From NCBI GenBank assembly GCA_018292915.2, contig JACVVK020000195.1, positions 293,501 through 357,500 of the forward strand: DNA of 64,000 bases, read 5' to 3'. Both the position numbers and the translations under genes were made by a program. A model generated the notes under the pieces. That model saw nothing but the letters and a program-made list of their open reading frames with translations, was not told the DNA's origin and did not search any database. Shown in pieces: positions 13,611 through 27,827 of this stretch (positions are counted from its first letter, which is position 1; each line of letters starts with the position of its first letter). The DNA is from Batillaria attramentaria (lineage: Eukaryota > Mollusca > Gastropoda > Batillariidae).

Positions 13611-16497
13611 GTAGTGGATGTTGGTAATGGAATATGAGTCAACAACAACTGAACACACAAACCAAGAGAAAAACCACCACCACACACACAGCGCTAGGAA
13701 AGTCAAGACCACCTCTGACACTTTAGTGAAAGACTACATGTACACCATTTGCGTAGTGATCTTTGGCTCAGCGCTTGTCAAACACCTGGGGGGGGGTTTG
13801 TGATAAGGGGCCAGCACTCAGACTTCAAGGTACCAGACACGTGGCGATTTATCTCACCCTTCATACACAAAATGAACCCTACCTGTGTATGCAAACACCA
13901 CTACACTGTACTGTGCAGGTAGCCGGTTGGGGGTGGGGGGGGGGGGGGAGATGTAGGTGTCGGTGTGTGTGTGCGTGTGGGGATATATCCTTTACCACCA
14001 GCTTCTTGGCCAAGAAAGGCTAAGTTTCAAACTGAGAAGACGTTTGTATCATTCAACTAACAGAACAGCCTGTCCCCTGGGATCTAAACTGGCACAGAGT
14101 GGCAGCCAAAATGAAACAAAACAAACAAAAACCAAAGGCTTCCATACTTCCATCGAAGATCTGTGGTCAAAGGAGGCAGCTTTTGCAACTTGAAACCTCC
14201 ATGCATAAAAGTAACCTTTCAACTTACTCATCGTATTTTCGGAAACAAGAGGTTATACTGTGATTTGGATATATATATATGTTACAGTCAAAGCTGGAAA
14301 TTAGTCATTCTCCGGGAATGCCTGAAAGTTCAGTCATTCCCTAGAAATTCCAAAGCCCGATCAAAACAGGAATTTCTTGGGAATGACTGAAATTTCAGGC
14401 ATTCCCGGAGAATGACTAATTTCCAGCTTTGACTGTAACATATACACACTAACTTTGGAAAAGACAGAAAGTCTTGCAGAAGTTCAGTTTACTATCTATA
14501 TTCTACACAAACATTCAAATCAGACAGATATGAAAAACCTCCCTCACAGTTGTGCTATGTGTTTAAACATAACCTAAAAAGGCTTTTAAACAATGCAAGA
14601 TGGACAACCTAGGGTTTCTGGCTCTGTTTGTACCAACCACACTAGTGAATACTGTGACTGCGCGTACTTGTAGGAGTCTACGACCATCAGTTAAGCCACA
14701 GGAAACATTCTGACAGTGACAAGCAAAAGAAAACACCCTAGTAGAACAGGCAAGACCTGAGCATGTAGAACCAGGAGGTCAAACCCTGAACAGATGGGCT
14801 TATCTGGCTGGTGCCCTCAGTACACACACCTTGTGTGCTCTACTCTCAAGACCTGCCTGGTTGGGGACCTTTTTGCCAGAACTGAGGTCAAGATAAGGTA
14901 AAAGTAGCAACCACTGCTCTTGAGCCTTGATTCCTCGGCAAATATTCTGATATGACTTCACCCACACCCCATTCACATCAATGTAAAAATTTTAACGCAA
15001 CCACAAAATACAATGAACCATTGTAAACTGAGTCAAACCTCTATTAAAAAAAAAAAAAAAATCTTTTTAGCCCCCTCCCGTCATTTGTGTGGACCCAACG
15101 TAGTAAAGGAAGGATCTGGGTTTTTCCACTACGGTACACATTCAAGTTTAACAATCGAGCCATCTCTACTAGAGGGTGGAACCGGTGTAGCATCCGGTCC
15201 GGTCCCCCCTCTGAAGTAGTCCCCCGGGGGACCAATTCGTGGCAAAAACTGCTCTGTAATGGTCCCCCCCTTAGACATCCAGCCTCGTTTTCGACTGGTC
15301 CCCCTGGGCGATTTTGGTCCCCCCTCGCATCCAAAATAGGCCCCCTCTCGAACTGGTCCCCCTCTTTTCTAACCAATGTAGAGCTATGTCAGTATTTATT
15401 TTTAACTTTATTGTTACAAAACTTTATTGTCCCCAAAAGCACAGGGCCATAGGAACATTTTTATTCTTTTTTTTCCGATTTATGTGCTTGTTGTTATTTT
15501 TGTGTGTGTGAGATATATTTGTTTGGTTGTGTTCTTGTTTCTTTCAGTTGTTTTTTTTGCATTGGTTCTTTTTTGCTGTCCACATTTCCTGTCATTTTTT
15601 TAAACTGGAAATAGCATTTAGAGAATAACATCAAAGACCAAGTATCTAATATTTTCTATACAACGCCATAGAAAAAATATTTCTTCAAAATTAAGTAAGT
15701 GTCCATGACATGAAAACTAGTTGCCACCTTTGGCTTTCAGCGTACTTCAAGTAGACAGTCAAGACTGAGTACCAGTGTCTCAAATCATGACCCTTGAAAC
15801 AACAAAAACAGCAGAAGACTAACAGTTCTGGTCTAAGGAGTGACACAAAAAACAGGAGCAAAGTGATGTCCAAGATTCATTATATAAATTACTCTGTCTG
15901 TTTTCAATGGGGCCGATTGCCAAACTGGCCCGTATTTCAGCCACCTAGGTTGTCGGCCTGGAGCCTCTCTTGTGAACACATACACGGGCGTGTCCAAGAG
16001 GGTGGCTGCAGCAAATATCTCAACCTCGGTGGCCCAAGTACGGAATGAATTGTCGTGTACTTATAATTATAGGCATGTTTGACACGAGTCACGTGACGTG
16101 TCAAGAAGCGTGGCGACCGTTTATAATTATAGGCATGTTTGACACGAGTCACGTGACGTGTCAAGAAGCGTGGCGACCGTTTTCTCATCCCACAAAAAAA
16201 AAGAAAAAAAAAAGAGAAAACAAATCTAAACTTTTAAAAGTGATTTAACTTCGTAGATTTGCCGTTCTATGTAGCCTATACTTTTGTTTTTTAGTGGCGA
16301 CCGTTTTCTCATCCCACAAAAAAAAAAGAAAAGAGAAAATAAAAAAAACAAAAGTATAGGCTACATAGAACGGCAAATCTACGAAGTTCAATCACTTTTA
16401 AAAGTTTAGATTTGACACTGTAACCTTGACCCAGTTCAAGATCATCTTGAATAACATCTCTGTACAAAAATGAAAATAATTATACATATAATGAAAG

Positions 16498-16579
<82 letters not shown>

Positions 16580-16687
16580 TTGCGTGCGTGCGTGCGTGAG
16601 TGAGTGTGCACGCGTGCGTGCGTGCGTGCATAATGTGTGTGTGTGTGTGTGTGTTTGAGAGATGGGGGGAGGAGAGAAAGTGTGGGG

Positions 16688-16722
<35 letters not shown>

Positions 16723-18590
16723 GAGAGATCCAGAGTCACGTTTTCTACTGAGTTGACACACACTATAACAATAAAGTTAAAAATAAATACTGACATAGCT
16801 CTACATTGGTTAGAAAAGAGGGGGACCAGTTCGAGAGGGGGCCTACTTTGGATGCGAGGGGGGACCAAAATCGCCCAGGGGGACCAGTCGAAAACGAGGC
16901 TGGATGTCTAAGGGGGGACCATTATAGAGCAGTTTTTGCCACGAATTGGTCCCCCGGGGGACTGCTTCAGAGGGGGGACCGGACCGGATCCTACACCGGT
17001 ACGATTTCTCAAACCGGTTTTTAACCGGTTTTTCCAATAGAAAACCAAGGTTTAAAACCGGTTAACCGGCTATGTATACGTCATCTATTGTTTCTAACGT
17101 TTCCCCAAGAGATGGACGGGGGGAAGGGAGGGGGGTCTCCTAGTACTCCGGCTTCCTGTACCCCTGCGTTGGAAATGTTCAGCCAACAAGGGTGGGTGGG
17201 TGGGTGTTTGGGAATTTAACGTCCTTTTCCAACACATACGGAAGATATCAAAGACGAGGCAACGATGAAAAAGCCAGCACAAATGTTTGGCCCTAGCCGG
17301 GAATTGAACTCACGACCCGAAAGTTGGAAGTCCAACGCTCTACCATTCGGCCACCCCGGTTTCCCTGTTCAGCCAACAACAACAACATGATGATGATGGT
17401 GATAAGGAGGAGGGGGAGGAGGAGGGTGTCTTGTAAACGGGCTGAAAAACGACGAGTGATGTCCCTTAGAAAACCGCGGTTTTCCGGTTTTTTAAGGCCA
17501 AACCGGTTTACCGAACCGTGAGAAAGTCGGACCGATTTTAACCGGAAAACTGGTAAAACCGAACACCCCTAATCTCTACCATAATAACTTCAAAACTTTA
17601 CACAGTACTTTCATAAACCTATCAGAATGATTGCCAGCATGTTTGAAGATCAAAATACCCAATGTAATTAATTTACAAAGTTATACCGTACCACGCTCTC
17701 TCTGTATCAGCCAGGCTGCAGTATTTTGTCCCCCCCCCCCCCCCCAACTCTTCAGTCTTTTGGTGGGGGCGATAATAGGCTTGGGGAAATGTTAATGTTC
17801 CCGCCACAAGAGTGATTGAAGACGGCGCTAATGGGCATAGTACAGGAGGGGAGGGGGAGGGCGAGGTGAGGGGAGGGGGAGGGGGCGGAACAGGTGCCCT
17901 AACTGAACAGTCACGCTGCACAGAAAGACTGACAAAACTACATGTAAAAATGGGGTAAGCCGGGTCAGTGTCCCTTGTAACCAAACCTCTTCAATGAAAA
18001 GAACGTTGAAACGTACCACATGTATACAAGGTGTAGAAATACCCCCCACCCCCAAAGTAAATTGAACTGCATTTTTAACTAAATAAATAAGTGAATAAAC
18101 ACAAATAAACTCTCTTAACTTTTGCATGTTTTCCCTCAGTGCACGTTTAAATCCAAAATTTATACTTTATTACTCCACAAACACCTGTGCATGCATTCTT
18201 CTCTAATTCCCTCTGCGTGCATCCCACTGTAATTCCTATCTTCAGCCAAGCCAGAGGAGTGTTGTGCATCCTACAACTGAACTCGAAGCCGTTAACGGAT
18301 CAAAGACCAGGACGGAGGCTGCGTGTTAAAGGCCTCTCTGTTCGTACCGCCGCTGAGATGGAAAACTGCCGTTTTCGAAAGATCTCTACGGCTGTTTGCC
18401 TGATGGACGGACGTTTCAATTGGCCGTTGAGACCGTTTTCGTGACTGACTTTGTGACTTCTGATATTAGAGAAACTATACAGGGGTGCTAGCAACTCGGG
18501 ACCTACAAATCTGAAACCACTTCAAGATGTTTTGCCAAATCTGAAAAGCCACAACTCGGAATGCAAGGAAAGCCAGAAAAAATTGACAAG

Positions 18591-18631
<41 letters not shown>

Positions 18632-21005
18632 TCAAAATCGGAATGCAAGGAACGCCGAACGCGCCACCTCTTTCTTTTTTATAATTTTGCGGTTAAAAGT
18701 GTTTCTAGTTGAAGAGGAGGCCATTGCAACTTGTACATGGGTGAAAGCTGGCAATTTTGAAAATACTGAAACTTCTTTTCCCAGGTCGGGGTCTAGGGGC
18801 CACCTAGGCCCCGGCAGGGTGCAGGGGCGGAGCCCTGCTGGGGGGAACCAGGGGGGCAACGCCCCCCGGAAAAAAACCACGAATTTTGCCAAATTTAAGA
18901 GCCAATTCTAGGCCTCTCATGGCACCTGAGAGCATTTGATAGCTATTCTTATCTACCACATTTTCCCTTCAAATTTCAACCCTTAGACTAGCTATTATAG
19001 ACCTCTTGTTGCTGCACACAAGTTTATCCAAATAATCATTGTGGAGAATCAAACTCTAAAATCCACACATTAAAAGACCTGTCAGTTTACTCTCAGAAAC
19101 TGAGATAGGTTCAGCATGGTTTAGGAGGGTGCCAAAGTGTAGTTTTTGAATAGCAAAGTGTATCTGTAATACGGTCGGACCCACTTAACAGGATGACACT
19201 TTATACAAATTTACAGTTGGCAAGTACACATTTTGATTTCAAAGCACAGGCGTTTCTTTATCTGTGTAAAACTACACAGTGTGTTTACCACAAACTGCCT
19301 AACACTTACTATGGACGTAATGGTGATGAAGTGTCAAAGCCAGGAGTGCACGCCTGCTTAATTGTTAAGCTAGAGGTGTGCACGGGAATGCTCCCCAAGA
19401 TTTGTTTTTAAATACACTGAACTCTGTGTGAGTGATTCAGTTTAAGTGCTTCGGACAAAGCCGGACTGACTGAAACACTTTTTGAGAGACCAGAAACTTG
19501 AATTTATAGCCAAAGGTGGAAATCCGACAAAAGCACGGTGGAAGATCTTAAGCCCTGACTGTTAACTATATGGTTATCTTGATTAGTCCCTCCCCCAAAT
19601 GAGATCACTAGTATTGATTTTTCGTATTGATTTTCGCCTTAAAATAGACTTCGGGAAAATTCGGTACTCGCAAGTCAGGTGTGCCACGCGCACGATCATC
19701 CTAGGCAAATTGTTGGTAACTTAATCGTCGTGTCTGGCCCTAAGAAACGATCCATAATGCATTTTTCTTTCAGCTGTTTTAGTTTTGCGTAAGAAAACAC
19801 AACCGCTCAATGCTTTATCGACGCCGGTAAAGACTGAATGCATGGCTAGAGCCGGCTCTGGGAAAATCCGGCACGCGTACGCCCAAGTCGGACGATCATC
19901 ATTCGCGTATTTTTGTAGCTAAAACGTCGCGTCTGCCCCTCAGAAACGATCCGTATTGTATTTTTCTTTCTGTTGGTTTAATTATTCGATTTTAAAAATC
20001 CAGATGAATGCTTCATCGGCGCGAAGATCGCATGGATGCTAAGCTACCGCAAACTACGCAGTATGTGCAGCACGAGACCTTGCCGCCTGCACGCCCCACC
20101 CGTTTCTTTTTCGCGATTTTGCGGTTACGAAAAGTGTTTCTACTTGAAGGCGAGGCCATTGCAACTTACTCCACCGAAGACGGTCTCGCGAAAGTTCCAC
20201 CTAACGACAAATCGGAATCCCCCCCCCCCCCCCAAAAAAAAAAACAACAACAACAACAACAACAACAACAAACGAACATACGATTTTCTGCCAAATCGGA
20301 AATCTGAGTTTACGTAAAATTTCAAATCGGAAATCCGATCTGAATCGGAAATCTGGCACCCCTGACTATACGACTTTCTTTGAGTCTACAGTCCATTCCT
20401 GAACAGACTGGGACTCGACAAAGCTTCTAAAAATAGCCACCAATGAGTGCGTCCTCCATTTGTCCAAATAATGTCGTCTGCTGAGTACGCGGTACACTCG
20501 TCTTCTACAACAACTTACACGCCCGCCAGGGTCACCACGATGGTCTCAGATGCTACACTGTGACCCAAGTGACTGATTCATTTCTGATGCACATATTCAG
20601 CGGCATTCGATCAAAAGTTTTCTGCCCGCTGTTGCATACTTGTCGTGCGTATTGAGACTTTAAAAAGCAGCCCGAGCTTGCCACGACCAGGCTGTACTGC
20701 TGAAAATGTTACACGGTCTTCTTCCTCTCCAGCCTCTGTTTCCAGCGACCCGTTGCCCCTCCCCTTGGGGCCTGTTTCCGGTGCGGTATGCCTGTGCTGC
20801 GACTGCTGGCAATCAAGGTGCTAATGGCGGTAGATAGGTGAGACCTATACTGCTGGTGTACCCCAGGGCGTGTGCTCATAAAACGCTAAGATTTAATGAA
20901 CCGCTAGTCTTTTGAGTGGGAAAACTATAGGCATGAAATTAAGTGAACGACTGTGAGTATGTGATGCTACCACTAAGCTAGGACGGATGAAAGTTCTAGG
21001 CATAA

Positions 21006-21067
<62 letters not shown>

Positions 21068-21104
21068 GGTGTGTGTGCGTGCGTGATTTTTGTGTAATGT
21101 GGCC

Positions 21105-21144
<40 letters not shown>

Positions 21145-22239
21145 CGCGCGCAACTGCCAGTTTTGGTGTGAGTTTGAAGAAGGCAAGGGCCTTGCCTTCT
21201 TCAAACTCACACCAAAACTGGCAGTCAAAACCTCCCGTGCAAACCGGCAACCATCTCAGCTGCTTCCCGTAATCACTCAGTTCAAGTTCATGAGAATCCT
21301 ACACACAAGTTTGCCAAACTCTGCCTTTCCTGCATAATTAGCCTGGCTGCATCAAAATCAACGCAGGGACGGTGCATGTATCTGGGACCGTCAGAGATTA
21401 AGACGATTTATTGGTACTGCCTGGCAGGGAGACACGGAAACGCAATTAACGTACTTATTAGAAGACCGTCCAGAATAAACTCGGCAAAGTGATGTCAGTG
21501 GTGCTTGAAGCAATAAACTTCACTCTGGCCATAAAACGTAGAAGAAACAGCGTGTAAAGCTGTACCAAACGTCCTCTGGTCGGAAAATAACGTCTGAACA
21601 CTTTTCTCTCCATTTTTTTCACGAATTTAGCACACCCTGACACTCAGTTTATTTTGTCTCTTTCTTTGTGTGTGCGTGGGGTGGGTGGGTGGGTGGGTGG
21701 GTTGGGGGGGGGGGGTAGATTATCTTACACTTTCAGGCACTGATTTGGTGACTGTAACATCCACATAACTACACATCAGGGCCCCGTATGTAAAAGTCAA
21801 GGTTAGGGCAAAGACCTTGGAATCAGATTCCAAGATCTTTGGTTAGGGCTTTTAGCCCCGCGCTAGAGCCCAACCTCGAAGTAAACTACCACTAGGGTTT
21901 GTTTTGTTTTGTTTTTTTTAAACCAGCAAAGTGCCTAAGCCGTTCTTCCTTTCCTTTTTTTTTAATTTTAAATTTAACTTTGCTTTTGGGTTCTTTTGTC
22001 CTAGTCTGGGTCAGGCCCGTAGCCGTGGGTTAAATTAACCTCAGCTTTTACATACAAGCCCTGTAGTCTGCTCAAACGGCTCTGGAAAGGAACGCTACCT
22101 CCACGCACCCATACATGTCTACCTGGGACATTCTGGGGGTTTCCCTGCATGTGGAATCAATTGGACGCACCTGCAGACCTCATCAAACTAATCGTTACAT
22201 TGCCATACCTTACTCAAGGGGCATGGGGGTGGGGTGGGG

Positions 22240-22293
<54 letters not shown>

Positions 22294-22524
22294 AATGATC
22301 CTTTATTTATCAACGGTAAAGCTATTGGCACAGTTACCATTTCCAAATTTTCCGTTGCTACTCGAGAGAGAGTGAGAGCGCCTTTATTTGTAAACGATAA
22401 AGCAGTACCGGTAGAGTTTTTTTGTTTTTTTTTTTCAAATTTGCCCTTGCAACTTCAAGGTTAAGTACCCAACAAAAACCAGTAAAGGAGAGGGGGCGGG
22501 GGGGGGGGGCGAGGGAAAGAGAGA

Positions 22525-22563
<39 letters not shown>

Positions 22564-22842
22564 ACACACACGTGTACACACACACACACACACGTGTACA
22601 CACACACACGCACACACACACTTCAGACACATGCACACTTCACATGCACCATGCAGTAAGTTTCACTGATGGGAAAAACAGTATTATAGATAACCCACAG
22701 TTTCTATTATACTTCCTGTTGGGAACAACAGATGTCATTGTAACAATTGACCCTATCAGTCAGCCTACGTATGTTGCTCCAAGTAACAACAAACCTTTTG
22801 TCGTATGTGTGGAGGGTGGGGGAAAGGTTGATCGTGGTGGTG

Positions 22843-22914
<72 letters not shown>

Positions 22915-23785
22915 CTGAAATGTCCGCCATCCTGAATGCATCGAACGTACCCAGTACCGTTTCACTACAAATGCTACAGGATACAATAAATCCATCCACT
23001 GATTTACACTACCAGCAAGACTAATAAATATTCAAGAGGGACGTGATCCTGAAAACAGAAAATCCTCGCCAACAAAAACAACATCAACCGAGGCAGTCCC
23101 CAGCACCTGTTGCCAGCTCTACCCTCATTTGGCAAAAAGGGCCCAAGTGGAACACACTTGATAGGCATTATAGTGCGCTTGGCAATTCAGTCGGAACGAT
23201 TTTCGGACCCACCTTTTTTAATGGAGCCACTTTCGTATACCTACCAAACAGAACAGTGATCTAATACTTTTTATGACAGTCAGGGTTCTCAGTTTCTCCA
23301 TTTCTTCTTGGCACAAGTGAAATTTTTCAGTTAAAAAGCGAGCTGCAAGAATATTAAATATCGACATTAGCTTAAGACATTACCTCCGGACAGCCTCAAA
23401 CGACAATGACGTAAAAAGGTAACTGCGGTCAGCAATTGACCTGTACTCCGAAAGCAGGAACCAGTGGCGTGTGTGGACGCGCCAAAGTATTATTTTGGAA
23501 TGGATGCATTCTTTGAAAAGGACTGTAAGGTTCTTTGCACTGTTGGTCGAACTCAACTTCACTGATAGTAATACATGTATACATGTGTACAAGACTTGTT
23601 CCTTGCATGTGTCTGGCCCCTGAATATGAAATAATAATTATAATAAATAATGACTGCATTAACACTAACAGCGCGAGCGGCGCTCCATCCCAACTGCCTG
23701 GCTCAAAGCCGCGCCAGGAATTGAGCCCAACATGACGCTCACGTGAATCACACGCATTCACTCACCAACATCACGTGGTGCAAAG

Positions 23786-23834
<49 letters not shown>

Positions 23835-25159
23835 ATTGATGGCTGAAGTTGTTACCACTACTGCAACGAGTGCCCTGAAAAATGCACCAGCACGTCCGCA
23901 GTTCACAGCTTGCACTGAACCGCACCCCACTCACGTAGAACTTTTCTTTTGCCACCTGGCTTCTGCCCAAGGCTCCAGGGCTGACGCGATTACTTAGCAA
24001 GGCAGAGGATCGCGTCATACTTCATCGTGAATTACTCCTACAAAGGACACTTCATACAACTACAAGCTCACTGTAGTGCTGTGTCTATTCCCAGGAATTG
24101 ACAGAAAAATATATATATGCATTCCGTGTTAAGTATGAATGCCATCTGGAAAATCTCTGTACAACCACACATTCTTCACACTTCATCGTGAATTACTCCT
24201 ACAAAGGACACTTCATACAACTACAAGCTCACTGTAGTGCTGATGTCGTCCAGTGAAAAAGAAGCAGAGACCCGCATCTGAACTATTACACTGTCTCTAT
24301 TCCCAGGAATTGACAGAAAAGTTTGCATTCTGTGTTAAGTTTGAATGCCATCTGGACTGAAATCTCTGTACACACACAGGTTCTTCAAGTACAATGGATG
24401 ACCCCACTCCAGTCAATCAACAGGGTAGAGCCTCCAGAATTCAGCCAATCGTGTCCTGCGGCATAATGAGCACAACGCACGGCATGGTCTGGCAAAACTT
24501 TTGCCAGATAATACCAGGAAAGCAAATGTATATATATATATATATATATAATATGTGTGTAGTTTGATATGACTGAAAGATGGAAAGAAGTGAGTCCACT
24601 GACATCATTTGAGGGGAAAAAAAGACCATGACGTCACTCTCTTTCATCCCTTTTTCCCATACAATGACGTCATGGACGTACTGTATTTTGCCAATACACG
24701 GCAGAGTGAAGGGGGCGGGGCTTTGACCTCGGGGCTTCCAGAGTAGAGTCGTCTATTTCTTATCAGAACCCACAGCACAAGCCATGGGCAGAAGTCAAGC
24801 AGGAAAAATAAACTCTGCGGCCCGCCCCCAGCCCAGACACTACAAAATACTATAAATGTCGGTGAAGGGATTACCTTTTGCACCTGAGTACGATCGAAGG
24901 GCGTTGATCCTAACACCGCTATTGTTCGCCCAAACACAGGAACCCTAACAACTTCATAAAAGCAGGGTCACCGTTTTGTTGCAGGGCACTTGGCGTGCGG
25001 AACGAATGCAGACTATTGTTCGGTAAGAATGCAACGCTTACAGCACAGTTGCAGATGTCGGGGGGGGGGGGGGGGGGGGGGAGGTGGGGGGGGTAGGAAT
25101 TAGGAGAGGCTTAGTGGCACAAGCTGTGATACGGCTGTGTTTTTGTGCCCTGTGTAGAG

Positions 25160-25254
<95 letters not shown>

Positions 25255-27519
25255 TGTCTCTGGTTTTGCTGACACACCCCTCCTTCTAGGCAATTAAGAG
25301 ACCTTGCTCACCATTTAAACAAAGTGAAATACGTCATGTGAATAATGAAAACAACACAAAACTTTTGTTATGAATGTTCAGCATTCAGAAGAAACCACTG
25401 GCAAACAGTTCATTCAGTCTGGATGTAATTACATAACAAACTCCAGGGTTAAGGAATAGTTTAACATACAAGTGTGTATATATGTAATTATGTGTGTATA
25501 AATGTGCAGTGGGGTGGGGGTGGGGTGGGGGGGGGAGGAACCATTTCCTGACCACACCAGTACACGTACATAACATTACACAGATTCAAGCATTTGCACT
25601 TGAAGTGCAAGGAATTTCACAGAATGTAACAAATTAAATTTATTATATGAATTGCACATGCTAGAGTGTTGTCTGTTCAGGACTATCACACATATATGTA
25701 TACTGGGAACAAGATTAAACGGACATTAATCAGTTAGCTACCACATATAATGCAATTTGCAGAAGGTTAATGAAGTGCCTTACTTGCACACACAGGTCGC
25801 CCTCTGTGTAACGCTTATCAACAACTTGTACAACACTCTAATTGTCAGTAAGCCTGCCTTAAAATCTGGGTACATTACATTCATCATCATTTTTTTTTTT
25901 TTTTTTTGGGGGGGGGGGGGGTCAGAAAACTGGTTATAATTTTATTCCCCTATTTTTTTTTTTTCAAGTCCACAAATCAGTTCTACATCACAAATGGTTT
26001 TTCTCAATACTGCTGAGAATAGAGAAATTTTATCTGTTGATCTCTAACAAAACATCACCATAAAGAATTACACGCAAGGTTTTGCCTAAACTGAGCCATA
26101 CGGAATAAGACTAAGAGTAAGAGACAGAGCAAGGAGTGTGGACATCACGACCCTGGAACGCAGCACTTGATGTAATTTGGCATGTCAATTGTCATCATCC
26201 CTTGTCATTGTTGTACTTAGGTCAAGGACGTTCACGGATGTGCAGAGGGTAGTGCAAAGGGACAGTCAACCTTAATCCAAGTCTTGCCGAATAACTTGTC
26301 TTACAGTATGCTGAATAAACCACAGAAATTTTAGAAGTAGTCCCGAATATTCTATGAAGATCAACACCACTGCCAACACACCAGTCACAGTCGGTGGAGA
26401 GCCCATCAGGGAGGTGGAGTCTTTTGTCTACCTGGGGAGTGTGGTTGATGGACAGGGAGGCACAGACCGAGACGTCACAGCCAGAATCGGCAAGGCAAGG
26501 GCAGCAATGGTCATGCTGAAGAACGTCTGGGCATCCAAAGTTGTCAGCATAAGAACCAAACTTCGCATCTTCAACTCCAACGTGAAGTCAGTTCTGCTCT
26601 ACGGATGCGAAACATGGAGGACAACGAAGACGATGCAGCAGAAGATCCAGACATTTCTCAACACCTGTCTGAGGCGCATCTTCAACATCCGATGGCCAGA
26701 GAAGATCCGGAATGAAGAGCTGTGGGAGCGAGCGGGGCAGGAACCAGTGGCCAAGCAGATCCTGCGGAGGAAGTGGGGCTGGATTGGACACACCCTCAGG
26801 AAGCCAGCATCCAGCACCACACGCCAAGCCCTGACATGGAACTCGCAGGGGAAAAGGAAGAGAGGCCGGCCTCGCAACAGCTGGAGGCGGGACACTGAGG
26901 CAGAGCTATGTAAGCAGGGTACCAACTGGACTGGAGTGGCAAGACTAGCCCAGAACAGAGTGCGATGGCGAAGGGTTGTCGATGGCCTATGCTCCACGTG
27001 GAGCCAAGGGCCTAAGTAAGTAAGTAAGTAAGTCCCGAATATTCTGTTCTCAGCACCACCAGCGAAAACAATGATTATGAGCAAACTGTTTTGAAACGTG
27101 AAACCAGTCTTCAAAATTTAATTTAAAATAGCATTAAAAAAAAAAATCTCTCTCTCGTCATAGATCTTTCAAGATTCTTTCCAGTCCCCTGGGAACAGCA
27201 GAGCTACAAATTAAGATGATCCAATGATCGAATTTATATCCAATGATCGAATGATACAGTAATAAACTTCTACCACCTTATATGTGGACTGAACCTTATT
27301 TTCTAGCAACATTTACACAGGAGATGACCTGTGCCTCCATCTTGGCTACAGATGGCTGCACTTGACAGAAACCAGACCCTGCTGCATCGGGGTTTGCTCC
27401 GTGGGGATACGCCATGTATCTGTTTTGGCAGGACCCAGACAATTACTGTGTGCAAATACCGAGAGAGACTTTTCGAATTACCTGCCTGGGCTTGTTTTTT
27501 TTCAGGTACATTGTACTGT

Positions 27520-27555
<36 letters not shown>

Positions 27556-27772
27556 ACACATAGACCATGCCAAACCTGCCTACACTTAATGGAACAGTTG
27601 TAAACTTCGTTGTGAGTTATCCACCCTAAGAATTTTAATTGCTAAGAAGCTTGAAAATGGCAGCCAGTGTGTGCGTGTGTGTTTTAATTATTTTCGGTGG
27701 TGCATACATTTTGACTGCTGAAAACCAGCATGTCAACCTGCCTCATCCTAGTGTACTAGACCTACGAGTCTG

Positions 27773-27827
<55 letters not shown>

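Larger units (their letters stand above)
15170..17571. mobile_element. Large composite non-autonomous hAT-like element with 235-bp G-rich inverted arms
   Basis: The whole 2.4-kb block is flanked by a perfect 8-bp duplication ATCTCTAC (15162-15169 and 17572-17579). The termini are TAGAGGGTGGAACCGG on the left and, read inward from the right, TAGGGGTGTTCGGTTTT. An AGGGGTG-type end with an 8-bp target duplication is typical of hAT. Inside are inverted arms 15181-15416 and 16766-17000 made of spaced GGGGGACC blocks, a 60-bp tandem duplication, a 72-bp-arm palindrome, a GT/GA microsatellite, AACCGGTT-rich subterminal DNA at 17000-17090 and 17470-17565, and a nested SINE. No transposase frame is present. 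Confidence 0.8.

Noticed and set aside
15044..15376. Matching minus- and plus-strand frames ([13 protein letters not shown]...) at 15.0-15.4 and 16.8-17.0 kb
   Set aside because: The similarity is explained by the inverted DNA arms; substitutions and frame breaks do not look protein-constrained.
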